From positions 1,922,001 to 1,986,000 of the forward strand of contig OX638369.1 of NCBI GenBank assembly GCA_951812925.1: a stretch of 64,000 nt of DNA. The letters are read 5' to 3'. Position 1 is the first letter of the stretch. Each line of letters starts with the position of its first letter. The translations under genes and the position numbers were made by a program. The notes beneath the pieces are model-generated. The model did no database searches. It was not told where the DNA came from and worked only from the letters and a program-made list of their open reading frames with translations. This document shows positions 47,428-58,547 of the stretch, piece after piece. The stretch comes from Calliopum simillimum. Taxonomy: Eukaryota > Arthropoda > Insecta > Diptera > Lauxaniidae.

Positions 47428-47783
47428 GTCAAGATGAGGGATGAGCATATTAAGGCCAAGACCAAGACCAAAGCAGTCTTGATCTTGATCTTGTTCTTGC
47501 ACATTGAGTCTTGGTCTTGGTCTTTATATTGGCCATTAAGTCTTGGTCTTGAAAAAATTTCTAAAGATTGTTGAGTATTCAAAATTTCCAAACCTTATTG
47601 TTATAAAGCAATTTTTATAGCCAATTAACTATAAATTCGCAAGACTAAGAAGCAGTCTTGGTCTTGATGATCATCTTGAGCAAGACCAAGACCATAGCAG
47701 TCTTGGTGTTGGTCTTGTAAAATTATCGAGACTAAGACCAAGAATTAAGACCAAGACTAGTTTTGCTCATCACTAGTCAAGAT
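47428..47783. mobile_element. hAT-like CCAAGA-rich fold-back, copy 3, with 8-bp TSD
   Basis: The element body is 47436-47775. GTCAAGAT stands on both sides (47428-47435 and 47776-47783), the 8-bp duplication expected of hAT elements. The ends read GAGGGATGAGC and GCTCATCACTA, near complements. The interior is built of CCAAGA/TCTTGG hexamers in both orientations, so it can fold on itself, with a unique core 'gaaaaaatttctaaag'. It is 340 bp with no transposase: a non-autonomous hAT-type MITE. Members at 5265-5488 and 33143-33323 are more decayed. Confidence 0.75.
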
Positions 47784-50229
47784 GGTTGATTTTTTATGGA
47801 AATGTGCTAGTTTGCACCATACAAGAATAAAAGAATAGTTAAAACACGGAAACATTTTGCTTGTTTCACCCTATAGTTTGAATGCATGATCGTTTTCAGT
47901 TCAATATAAATTATGCTGACGTTGTGTATTGAATTTTCAATGTGAGATTTTTATTGCAATGCATATGTTGCATATATGAATTTAAAATATTATATGCATC
48001 ATTATGGTCACATATACAGCAAAATTACAAATTATGATTTTTGCACTTTTCAATTGGAGCTCATTCATGGCAATGCAATTTTATTTACGCTCAGAATTTT
48101 TAAGTGTTGTATTTATCCTTTGCAAATTTATGACCATCATACGATGCTGATTGGATATTGGTTTAGTGAGTTGTATCCATTGAAATCTGACTAATCGTAT
48201 TTAGTTTGGATATCGTTTATTTTTGCTCTTTTTGCATTAAATTGTAAGAATCCTGTCATTTGGCCTACCTCAACTCTGTTTAAATATTATTATTAATTAT
48301 TCTAATTTTCAATTATTGCTAATGGTTAAATAAATAAAAATGCTGGCGGTACTATTGATGACAAATAATATCGAAGTTAATTAGTCAAATATTTTGAATA
48401 TTAATTTTTTATTTATCTTAGGGTTCTTCCTAAATTTTGTGATAGCTATTGATAACAAAAATTTTACTTCATTGCCACTTCCAAGCTAAAGTAAATTTTC
48501 TGAGAACCTGCTTTTGGTTTGTTGCTTAAGTCTTTTGTTATGCAAAATTCAAGAAACAAGACAACGTATGAATTTTAATTATTTACCCACTGATTGGTTT
48601 GTAATTTGGTTATTCAAAGTAAAAGCATTTGAAAATGGATAATATATGAGGAAGAATATCTTCATTAAATTTAATGTTTTACAATATAGTTCGAACTCCA
48701 CTAATTTGTATGTTTTTATGTTTTCCAATTCAAAAATTTATGTCTTAGTTAACATTTCTTATTTAAATAAACTTCTTATTTCTTGAACATTTCTTTTTAA
48801 TTTTTAATTTAAGAGTTAACTTTATAAATAAAATTCAATTTAAATCTTGAAATTATGAATTTTTCCTTATTGAGACTTTAAAATTAAATACAATGAACAA
48901 AATGTCCATGCACCGTAAGCTAGATATTTGCAAAAAGCTGATTTTTCCGACCTTTGCGCCTGAATTTTTTTTTGATGCGGACATGACTTTGCGATAGACT
49001 TTTCACACTTTATTTATCGTGCCCTATGCTCCTCTTAGGAGTTAGAGGAGAAAACATACATAACACTTGGAGTTATTTCTCGCAGCAGTCTAATTTTCTT
49101 GGGCCAATAGTGATGTAAGGAAATATGTATGCCATGTGTGACGGATATTGTTTCATTATCATCTTTAGATTTTTGTTTGATTTTTCTCTTAATTTCATTT
49201 GTATCACTTGCATGTATGTAATACAAATATCATACTGAATGCAATCCTGAAAACTAATGTAACCGTTACGGTGCTCGTTACTGCAACACCTAAGAGCAAC
49301 ATGTTGCACGCATTTGAAACTCTCTTCTGGCTGTTGTTGTTCATGTTAGCAATTATGGCAAAGCTCAGTAACAACTTGTGATACTGCTTCTGCTTTTTTT
49401 TATTGTATACAAGCAACAACAACCACTACAACAACGAACAATGTGTTAAGTTTGCTGTTGCTCTTGACGCAATCAATATAAATTATTGGTAGCAACATTG
49501 TGTTGCACGTTTTTTAATTATTATTGCGCTGGCGTTTGCTACTGACTGCAATTACTGAATTTCTATTAATGTCAGTGAAACGCCACCATAACCACCATCG
49601 CCATCGTCATCGTAAGCACCATCGATAGCAGAAATGGCGCCATTGTAAAAATTATCCATTTATGGCTTAAATTGTGTCGCATTGCAAGTTGCATGCTACG
49701 CGTGCCGCTTTGGTCCCAAGATGTCGCATCATAAAAGTTTATGGAATTGCATTTTTATGAGTTTTGTCTTTTCATTTTTTTGCATTTTCAAGGACTTGTT
49801 ATGGACTTGTTCGAGTACGGCACGTCTTTTTTTTTTCTCTTATTGCAAAGATAAAGTCGTTAAAATTTTAAATGTATTAGAACATTTCAGACTTGAGTTA
49901 TATTTTCTCATTCAGTGCAAAATTATGAGAAAAGTTAAATTTGAATCAATTTAAAAGTTCAGTCACCAAAAATTAAGGTATAATTTTATACCATAGTTAG
50001 TGAAAACTTTAGAATAACGAGAAGAAGATTTTCATATGTAGCGTATAGAAAAATTGCAAACTTTAATGCAAAGATAAATAAAAAAATAGTCTACACAAAT
50101 CGAAAGACTCAAGCAACAAACTCGTACACATTTTCCCAAACCAATTAAAGTGGAAACTAAGCCATCGTACCGCACCAAATTAACTTCAACTCAATTTCTT
50201 CACTCCTAACGTTGAATGAAAAATTGTTA
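47784..50229. other. Gene-free 2.4 kb
   Basis: AT-rich. Positions 48925-48965 ('gatatttgcaaaaagctgattttt' then 'acctttgcgcc') resemble 9558-9600, a small dispersed repeat. CAACAA/GTTGTT tracts lie at 49405-49440, with CCATCGTCATCG at about 49588-49612. Several 60-90 codon frames carry no recognisable domain. Confidence 0.45.
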
Positions 50230-50478
50230 CAAAAAGTCAGTCAGTCAACGGACAGACAGTCAAAGCCATTACATGGAGCTCTGGTTCACTGGCGAACTTG
50301 GAAACGTGACTAATTTCAAACAGTTTGCAATAATTTGTAAATCAATTTAAATAACAAACAGCCAAACAACTGCGAATACGCCGCGTCGCACCGTGCAAGA
50401 AAGCTGTTTAAGTCAACTAACCATCGTTAAAACAATAAAAACAACAACAACAACATCAATTGCTGAGATAACTGAAAT
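50230..50478 (+). promoter_or_regulatory. Candidate transcript start and 5' untranslated exon (weak)
   Basis: Contains 'gtcagtcagtcaacggacag' (fly initiator-like TCAGTC), then GC-richer DNA ('aatacgccgcgtcgcaccg'), a CAACAACAACAACATC tract typical of fly 5' UTRs and a possible splice donor AAAT|GTAAGA at 50479. No coding exon is identifiable nearby. Inference only. Confidence 0.2.
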
Positions 50479-51655
50479 GTAAGACAACTCAATTTACGTG
50501 TCATTAAAGTTGTCTACAATGATTTAAAAAAAAAAAAAACTTTTTTCTCATTGTCGTCAATATTGTGGACTATGCAATTGTGCTTTTCAAATAGTTGGCT
50601 TAGTTTGTTTCATTCATTACCTTTTCTTTTATTTCATTTTATGTCAGATTGAATTGTGAAACAATAAACTTCAAGCAATGCGACTCACTTGAGAAATTGA
50701 CCCATAATTGTTGTAGGTTTCATACAACTGCATATACTTATGTATATGTACGTGAGTACCTTCATAGGAGAATATATAACAAATTGTATAACGTAAAATA
50801 ATTTGATGCAATTTTGAAATGTCAAAACTTAAGCACACATATTTAAACAACTTGGAAGTCAACAAAAAATATTGTAGCATTTTTAATTGTGCACTATGGA
50901 TAATTTTGCCCTATTTTGTGACCAAAATTAAAATTTTTGACACTTACAGAGTAAATTTTGTGTATACTTTTAAAGTTTGTAACAAGCTACTTTATATGTA
51001 AAAAAATTTGTTTTTTAATAACGTTCAGCTTAAGAACTGGTATGGGTGAATCTCTGAAAAATGTACCAAAACATGTTCATGTACCAAAATATGATTAAAG
51101 CAAAACCGAAAGTTTTTTTTAAAATTTAAAAAAAGTTTATCTGAGCGTTTCTGAAACAAAAATTTCAGTTTAGTCAAAAAAAAAAGAATTACACAGTATT
51201 TTTGAAAATAATCTGATGGCAACTCTAAAAATGTATATTGGATTTTTAAAAAGTTTATAATACTCCAAGTATACCAGCTCAAAATTTTTTTTTCTCCGAT
51301 TTCGCTCGAATTTGGCAATATGGTAGATCCAGTAAGCAAGAACAACAATCCGAGAGGATTTGGTCCTAGTACCATTTGTTGTTAAAATACAGAGTGTTAA
51401 GTTGGCGTTTTTAGTCATTTTTATGAAAAAGGTGTTTTTTCAAACATGTATAGCTTACACTATAGTTTGTTAATTGATGAATCTAAGTTAATGGTCCCAT
51501 TCAATTTGAAGTGTTCTTTTTATAAAAAAATGTTTTTCACCAAAATTTTTTACACTTAAAAATACTTTTGAATTTTTTTAAAAAAACCCCACTTAGATTT
51601 CTTTTAGAAGTACTTTAAATTAAATCATAATTTTAAGCTTTAAAATGGTGTATGA
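50479..51655. other. AT-rich spacer, no gene seen
   Basis: A string TATGGGTGAATCTCTGA at about 51041 resembles the GGGTGATTC ends of other elements, but no inverted partner was found downstream. The minus-strand frame of 116 codons at 51025-51375 is unrecognised. Confidence 0.4.
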
Positions 51656-52070
51656 CTCAAGATGGGATTCGGACGCTAAATGGGAGTTTTTGGCTTTTGA
51701 ACGCCCGCGGAAGGCAAAACTCTTTTTTTACTCAAGAAGAAAGCATCTAACGAAAAAAGTTTACTAGGCAAAAAATGCTTAGAATCGTCCAAGCAATACG
51801 TGTGATTTTTTGGTTTTTTTTTGGAAAGTTTGTTTTTTGAATAATGTTTGAAAAATTTTTTTTTTAGGTTTTTCAAAAATTACTCAAAAAAATTTTTTTT
51901 TTTAACTTTCCGAAAAATTTCACACTTATTTCCTTGATGATTCTAAGCATTTTATGCCTAGGACACTTTTTTCGTAAGATGCTTTCCTCTTGAGTAAAAA
52001 AAGATTTTTGCCTTCCGCGGGCGTTCAAAAGCGTAAAACTCCCATTTAGCGTCCGAATCCCATTTTGAGT
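51656..52070. repeat. Long near-perfect palindrome
   Basis: The left arm from 51656 (tcaagatgggattcggac, then gctaaatgggag) is complemented by the right arm ending 52070, through gcccgcggaaggcaaa and cttagaatc blocks, almost to the centre at about 51865. Arm identity is high, with small insertions in the T-runs. No open frame above 66 codons. A non-autonomous fold-back with no recognised superfamily. Confidence 0.8.
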
Positions 52071-53789
52071 ACACTTGGCGTGGATGGCTTCATAAGCGTT
52101 TTAAGACTGTTTTTTTTTTTTTGATGAAGATGAAAGCCATTTAGTTTAAATAAAAATAGCAGCCATGAAAGATGAATTGATAATCGGCATTGCACCGTTA
52201 CTCATAGAATTACCCGATCCCCCAGGAGCATCAAGACGCTTATGGACAACCCCTTATCATAAAAAGCAAAATAAGTTCAATAAATCTAATGAATAGCAAT
52301 CTCACGTAAGGAAACCATTTTCACGGAGTAAATTTGACGGGGGATGACTAGATAGGAGAATGACAAAATGTAGCAGTAATATCACAATGAAAATAGCAAT
52401 TTTTAAAAAAACTTGAAACTGGTGGATAGCAACTCGAATTGTTTATTGATTTAATTATCTAAAGATAAAAAAAACTTACAGGGAGAATGACACACACTTG
52501 CAATTTTTCAAAATTTTTAAACTTTTTTTTTTAAAAAAACCATTAACACTCGAAAACCCAAAACTGACTGAGCTGAAAAAGAACCGAGACTCCTCTTTTT
52601 CTTCACTTTCGGTTCTCTTTTTACTAAATATATAAAAAATTTTCATTAAAATTCATTTTTAAGAATAAAATTTTACTACCACATTTTCATATAAAAAAAA
52701 AACTTTAGAAAAAACTATTGTATCATTAAGAAAAAAAATCAATCCGTTTATATCTTATCCAAATTTTGATATTCAGGCCCGATTTGGAACAACCTTTTTT
52801 AAAAAATGATCGAAATATTGAAAAACTTTTTTCGCTTTACTCTACTTTTAGTCCTGAAATAAGGCTATCTGATCAAAAAACAATTATAATTGGTGTCGTA
52901 AAATAAATGTTAAAAATGGGCATCGAGATTACTGCCTCATAAAAAGTTATTCAGCGTCAAAATTCGGGAAAATTAGTTTTTTCGAAATATCTCGCGAAAG
53001 TTTATGTCTACAAAAATTTCCTATAGAAAATTTGTAAAAGTTGTTTAGTACGACTAACAGTTTCTGAGTTATAGTAATTCAAAAATCAAACTTCATATTA
53101 CTATTCACACTTTTATGCAGCATATATCTTTAAATTGAATATCTTCCGAACTATTTGCCGTAGACAACTCTTATGAATTTTCTACATGACAATTTCCGAG
53201 CTACAAAATTATGTCCAATAATTTTTCTGCAAAATTTTCCGTTAGCAATATATTTGCAAGGCAGTGATCTCGATGCCGATTTTCAAAGTGAAGAAAGCAG
53301 AGAAATACAAAAGTCCCTTTTTTTTAATAAAAATGATAAAAGCCATTTATATAACTGAAAGTGCTAGATTTTTTTGCAGTTATTTAGGAGAAAGAATGAA
53401 AAGAAAGTGGTGTGACAGATTTCAACTTGCAACCCATATTTCAATATAAATACAGATTTAGAAAAATATCTACTAGATACCATTAGCTATATTTTTTCGG
53501 CCAGAAAACGTGCACAAATTTTCTCTAGTGCAGAGCGTAGTACTTAGCTTCTTTTTTTTTTTTTTTTTTAATACTTGAATTCATTTATTGAATCCTAAAT
53601 AACATTATTATACATAATTAATCTTATATATAATTTAGTGTTCAATGTGTCTTCAGAGTTAATAGGGACTTGTACATCCTAGGAGTTCGGTAAACGCGCA
53701 GAAGAACGCAGTTGTTGTACGTTCAGTCTTCTCACAAACATGCTGCCCGCCTAGCAGGATGTTTGAATGAAAAGAACTCCATACAAATT
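52071..53789. other. AT-rich spacer, no gene seen
   Basis: Positions 52960-53060 ('tttcgaaatatctcgcgaaag', 'ctatagaaaatttgt') have the texture of the dispersed fold-backs and resemble 9480-9505 and 9598-9615. A T-run lies at about 53552-53569. No gene or complete element was resolved. Confidence 0.4.
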
Positions 53790-53989
53790 TGCGCCAGTAG
53801 TTCCGGCTGCAGAAATATAAGAAAGAGTACGCGCCAGATACCGGCTGCATAGAGAAAAGTACGCGCCAGATACCGGCTGCATAGAAAAAAGTACGCGCCA
53901 GATACCGCCGGCTGCATAGAAAAAAAGTACGCGCCAGATACCGCCGGCTGCATAGAAAAAAGTACGCGCCAGATACCGGCTGCATACAA
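53790..53989. repeat. Minisatellite, 32-36 bp unit, five units plus one degenerate
   Basis: The core gtacgcgccagataccg(ccg)gctgcat followed by 'agaaaaaa' starts at 53827, 53859, 53891, 53927 and 53962, giving periods of 32, 32, 36 and 35. A degenerate unit precedes at about 53790. Length differences come from an extra CCG and A-run changes. The GC-rich core stands out from AT-rich flanks. Minus-strand frames translate it as repeated 'QPVSGAYFF' / 'RYLARTFF', but the frame changes with each unit's length, so coding is unlikely. Confidence 0.85.
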
Positions 53990-56213
53990 AATTTAGAATT
54001 CAGTCAGCTTAACATAGCTAATTGCTAACAATATCAATAGCAGGACGATCCTTTCTTTTTAGTCTGGAGAAATTTTCTAAATTTTTTAACCTTCGTGCCA
54101 ATGGATTAGGATGATACAGCAATCTTGCAACGTAACTTTGCTTGTATTTGTTGATTTTGCTTCTAAAAGCGGAAAACCCCGATGCCTCCCAAGCATTAAG
54201 GGCAAATTCACAATCAATTTAGCGGTATTTATAGAGATGAAACTGAAATCGAGTTGTAGACAAAAAACAACAACAAAAACATTAAGTTAAATCAAACAAA
54301 TAAAACGCAAGACCATTAAACAAACATGCGGCTTCTTCATTTTTTTTTTGTGTGTCGCTTTGTTGAAGGTTTAAAGTCACACGCATTTATTTATGAGTTG
54401 AATGTTAACTAAAGACATCAACAATTTTATAGCAACAACAAAAACGATTAACAGCAAAAACAACAACAACAAACAACACAACAACAACAACAATAACAAC
54501 AAACAACACAACAACAACAACAACAACATATGCAAATAGGCATGGGAATCAATTGTAGAGACAAAATTAGCGGCAACACAACTTCAACGTCACATCGTCA
54601 GCGTCATCGTCATCAGCGTTAGCAAACAACAAGCAACAAAATAAAAAAGTTGCTGTTTTTATATTTTGTTGTTTTTCTACTTTTTTTTTTTATCACATTG
54701 GCATATCATACTCGTAGTGAAATGTTTTTTTTTTTATTTATTTTTCATTCAATTGAAAACATTAAATTAAATTGTTGCATTTTGCTAATTTTTATGAATC
54801 GCCATCATCATTAGATGCGCACTTTATTTGAGTCTTAGACTTCCAATGTTTGAGCAAACATCCAAGAAGTGTCTATTTATTTTTATTCGACAGATAAAGT
54901 TTGTCCGTATCTATGCATTGGATGATGATGTTTCAAGTTTTGCTTTACTTCCTATCTATAGAATTTCTTAGTTTGAAATTCATTGAAGTTTCGCACTTTG
55001 GATTTCATTATGTTTGAATAAAATCTCTATAGCTGTATTGATATGAACTATGATTTCATATAACCATTATATAGATTATGCTGCCCACAATTTTAGACTA
55101 GGAAGAGCTGCTGATATCACTAGGATTAAAAATTTTCTTGGATCTGTTAATAATTTCTTTAAATAATCCTTAAAGTCAGTTTCTACATTTGGTGCTATAT
55201 GCGAAAATGGAGAATCCAAGTCCATTGTTAACAAAGTCACTTTTTAAGTTTGTTCACCATATAAATATTTCTACTACAAATTTATCCATAAATTGCGAAA
55301 AATCTTAGGTTTCATTTAAACATTTTAGCATTTTTCCTAATATATCCTGAGGTTTTTCACTTAACAAAATCTCTGAACATCTTTTTTTTTTTTTTTCTAA
55401 ATGACAGCCACACATGCAATGCTGGCATCTCAGTTTTTGCTGTTTTCACGTATCGCAATGTTTTTACCTTAGAGTGCCGCGCTAACACTGACAACCTAAA
55501 GCTTATCAGTGAAAGCTTTAGCAACCGTTTAGTTGCTGACTTCACAGTCAACATGGTTTTCTCTTTGATGTTGCTTTCTTCTCTTTTTGGTTTTTTGCGC
55601 TTTGACAGCTAAAGTGTTTGTATGCCAAAGATTGATCTGCATTTGTAAGGTTTCCACTATAAACTGACAATTTTTTTTTGCCGTTTTAAGATTTTGCAAT
55701 AGCGATTTAGTAACGCTGTCATTGTTGTTTTTGTTTTTTGTCGTTTCTTGCAAATATGACAGTTTATGTGACATAAAATAAATGTTAATTGAACATGCGA
55801 CAACATTTGCGCGGAAGAAGAAGCAGGAGAAAGAAGAAGAAAAAAAAGTTACAAAACTGCAATATAAAGTGCAATTGTGCTTTAAGTTTGTGGCTTAAGT
55901 CTTTTGTTTTGCAATATGAACCAAACATTTGCAAGTAAAATTAAATTTTAAATATATATTCTTAAAGAAGAGTACCTTTTAAACAGACAATAAATAAATT
56001 TAAATTGTTGCTTTTGCAGTTTGTTAGAAAGTATACTTGTATTGGAATGCACTAGGAGAAATTATTATGGTTTTTCTTGAAAAGTTGGCTAGTCTCTTGA
56101 TAATATTTTAGTGTAAAAAAAAGAAAATACTTCTTAATAGAACGAAAAACTTGTATAGATTATAAGATTGTTTCTTTTGACGCGAATATACAATTGTATT
56201 TATTTTCAAATTG
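53990..56213. other. Gene-free 2.2 kb
   Basis: Contains the CAA array listed separately, poly-T runs (for example 55382-55396) and single-copy-like DNA. The 81-codon minus frame at 55529-55774 is unrecognised. Confidence 0.45.
54459..54528. repeat. (CAA)n interrupted microsatellite
   Basis: About 70 bp of CAACAACAA with CACAACA and ATAACA interruptions, itself showing a higher-order unit (…caacaacaaacaacac…) used twice. Confidence 0.85.
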
Positions 56214-57353
56214 CGGTGAGTCGCACGATAGAAAGTGGAAGGGTATTTTTTTTAAAGAGAACCAAATGCTCTAACAATAACGCAGGCTTACAAAAAAAAA
56301 ATGTCATGGCGTTTTGACCAGACTATGTGCTTCCTAGGGACTTTGACGTCCTGAATCTGACTCCGGGGTCCGTTTTTTTTTTTCAGAACGTCTGAGAAAA
56401 GAGATTTCAAGGTCATATGGAGGTCAAAATGGGGTTCATGTGTCGTTTAGTGATAAATTCGCTATAATTCTGAAATTAATTTTTTATCATTGAATTCTTA
56501 GTCCTTAAAAGAATATGCGATCAAAAAGGGTATCTCGGACATATTTTTGGAGATATAGCCATCAGAAGATCCGGATATATTTTCTATGATAACCGCTATA
56601 AGTTGGGAACCCTTCGATGTATTTGAAAAATATTGGTGTCGTATGAAATGTATTTTGACAACCTATAGAAATGTTATGCGCATATTTTCAATTGGACTCA
56701 TAGTTTTGGAGGCATGACCTTTTTTGAAATTTTGAAAAGTTTTTCAATTACAACAACAAACACATCAACAACAAGAAAATACCTTTTATACGACACCAAT
56801 ATTTGTCACATCCATCCAGGAGTTTCCAACTTAAAGTGGTTTTTATAGAAGATACATCCGGATCTTTTGATGGCTATATCTCCGAAATTAGGTCCGAGAT
56901 ACTTTTTTTGGTCACATATTCTTTTTAAGAACTAAAAATTCAATGATATAAAATTAGTTTCAGAATTTTAGCGAATTTATCACTAAACACACATGATCAT
57001 TTTGACCTCCATATGACCTTGAAATCTTTTTTCTCAGACGTTCTGGAAAAAAACGGACCCCGGATTTGGATTTAGGACGTCAAAATTCCTAGGAAATACA
57101 TAGTCTGGTCAAAACGCCATGACATTTTTTTTTTTTGTAAACCTGTGTAATTCCCTTAATATGTGAAAAAAATAAACCGTTGAGGAATTTTTATTAAAAA
57201 TCTGATTTCAACAGTTATCGGCGCTTAACTGGCTTATTTGAAATAACTCTTAAACAGTGAATTATTTCTATACAATATCAAATGAAAAGTTTTTATAGAG
57301 CATGTCATTCTCCATAAAAAGGAGTCTCTAACTTTTTATCGTGCGACTCACCG
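56214..57353. mobile_element. 1.1-kb palindromic fold-back element
   Basis: The outer ends CGGTGAGTCGCACGATA (56214) and its exact complement (ending 57353) define the element. The inner arms, about 56275-56670 and 56780-57150, are complementary through many blocks: ttttgaccagactatgtg, ggtcatatggaggtcaaaa, gatatagccatcagaagatc and others, with scattered changes. A 100-bp loop includes CAACAACAAA. The 191-983 fold-back shares the strings 'ataagtt.ggaaccc' and 'tatatctccgaaa', so they are one superfamily of repeats. No coding content. Confidence 0.8.
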
Positions 57354-58547
57354 TTCGTGAGTTATAGCATTTTGGAGAAAAGTTAAATAGTTCATTAATT
57401 GAGCAGTCCCTCAAAGTCCTTATATAAAAATTCATATGAATTTCTATAGCATATTTGTTTTTTAAGCGAAATACTATGCAATTTACTACGAATGAATTTG
57501 AAACCAAATAACCGCAAAACATGCAAGATCACGCATAAAATTATCCTACAACACACCGTAAAATTCCCACGCAAATTGTCTGCTTTTTTTATTCATTTTT
57601 CAGTATGTGTGAGTGTGCCTGCGTGTGTGCTTCAAAAAGATGCGGTAGGTTAAAGTAGTGGCAGCAATTGAAAATGGAAGTGGGAAGTAGTAGCAGCAAA
57701 AATTTTGCGTTTTTGATTAAATCGTGAAACCAAATGATGGTCGACCTCACAAATAGGATGCGCTTTTCTTACTTAAGCTAAAATAGCAGCAGCATTGAGG
57801 GAAAAATAGCACATGAGTATTATTATTGCCGGAATTAGTGAGAAAGCGTCGTTTTTGAAGTCAAGTTTAGATACCTTCTGTATTTTAATATTGCTGGTAT
57901 GAAGCGTAAAATTGTTTTTTAAGACAAAAAATATTTTTGAATTCGTTAGCTCCTTGGCTATCAAATGATCATGTAAGAAACTAAAACATATATTAAAAAC
58001 ATGTTAAAATCGGCCGGAAAATTCGCATGCAGTTGCAAAAGAAGTTAATCCCTATCAGCAGACAGAAGCAAAACAAGTTATTTCCTTTTGAGTTGCAAAA
58101 GCAGTTACTTCCAAGTTTAACAAGTTAAAAACGTGTACAGAAGCAAAACAAGTTAAATCATATTTGATTTCATGAAAAACCAGAAGTTGTATATCCAATC
58201 AGATTTTTCAAATTTTGCGATTTGGATCAGTAGCATATAACTTTCAGTCCTCAAAATAGTTGGAGCATTATAATGAATAGGAAAATTTTAAGTAGTTTGA
58301 ATTGCCAACAATTATAAAAACTTTAATTAACTGCTTTTGCAATTGGAAGAGTCATAATTGTATGTATTTGTACAAATTCAGATATGCGAAATAAACGATG
58401 AAGCCTTTTCCTGGTAGTCTTAGAGGCCAATGGATCCAGCGATAAAGGTGTAAAACTTAAATCATCTAGACATGACATCACACTTAACGCTGACATTGAA
58501 AAACTCGCATTCTTATCATTACTTAGGGGCTTAATTTTTTTAAATAT
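57354..58547. other. AT-rich spacer, no gene seen
   Basis: A phrase 'cagaagcaaaacaagttatt' / 'agaagcaaaacaagttaaat' occurs at about 58064 and 58140 as a loose direct repeat, with 'gttgcaaaagcagttac'-type strings between. The frames of 63-64 codons are unsupported. Confidence 0.4.

Noticed and set aside
51041..51480. Possible fold-back beginning TATGGGTGAATCTC
   Set aside because: No complementary right end was found within about 1 kb, so only one end-like string is seen.
53659..53989. Two overlapping minus-strand frames with repeated QPVSGAYFF / RYLARTFF peptides
   Set aside because: They are translations of the minisatellite; unit lengths of 32, 32, 36 and 35 change frame repeatedly, and there is no signal, domain or context for a gene.
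53790..53989. CRISPR-like repeat array
   Set aside because: The spacing is only a few A-rich bases with no unique spacers and the genome is eukaryotic; it is a minisatellite.
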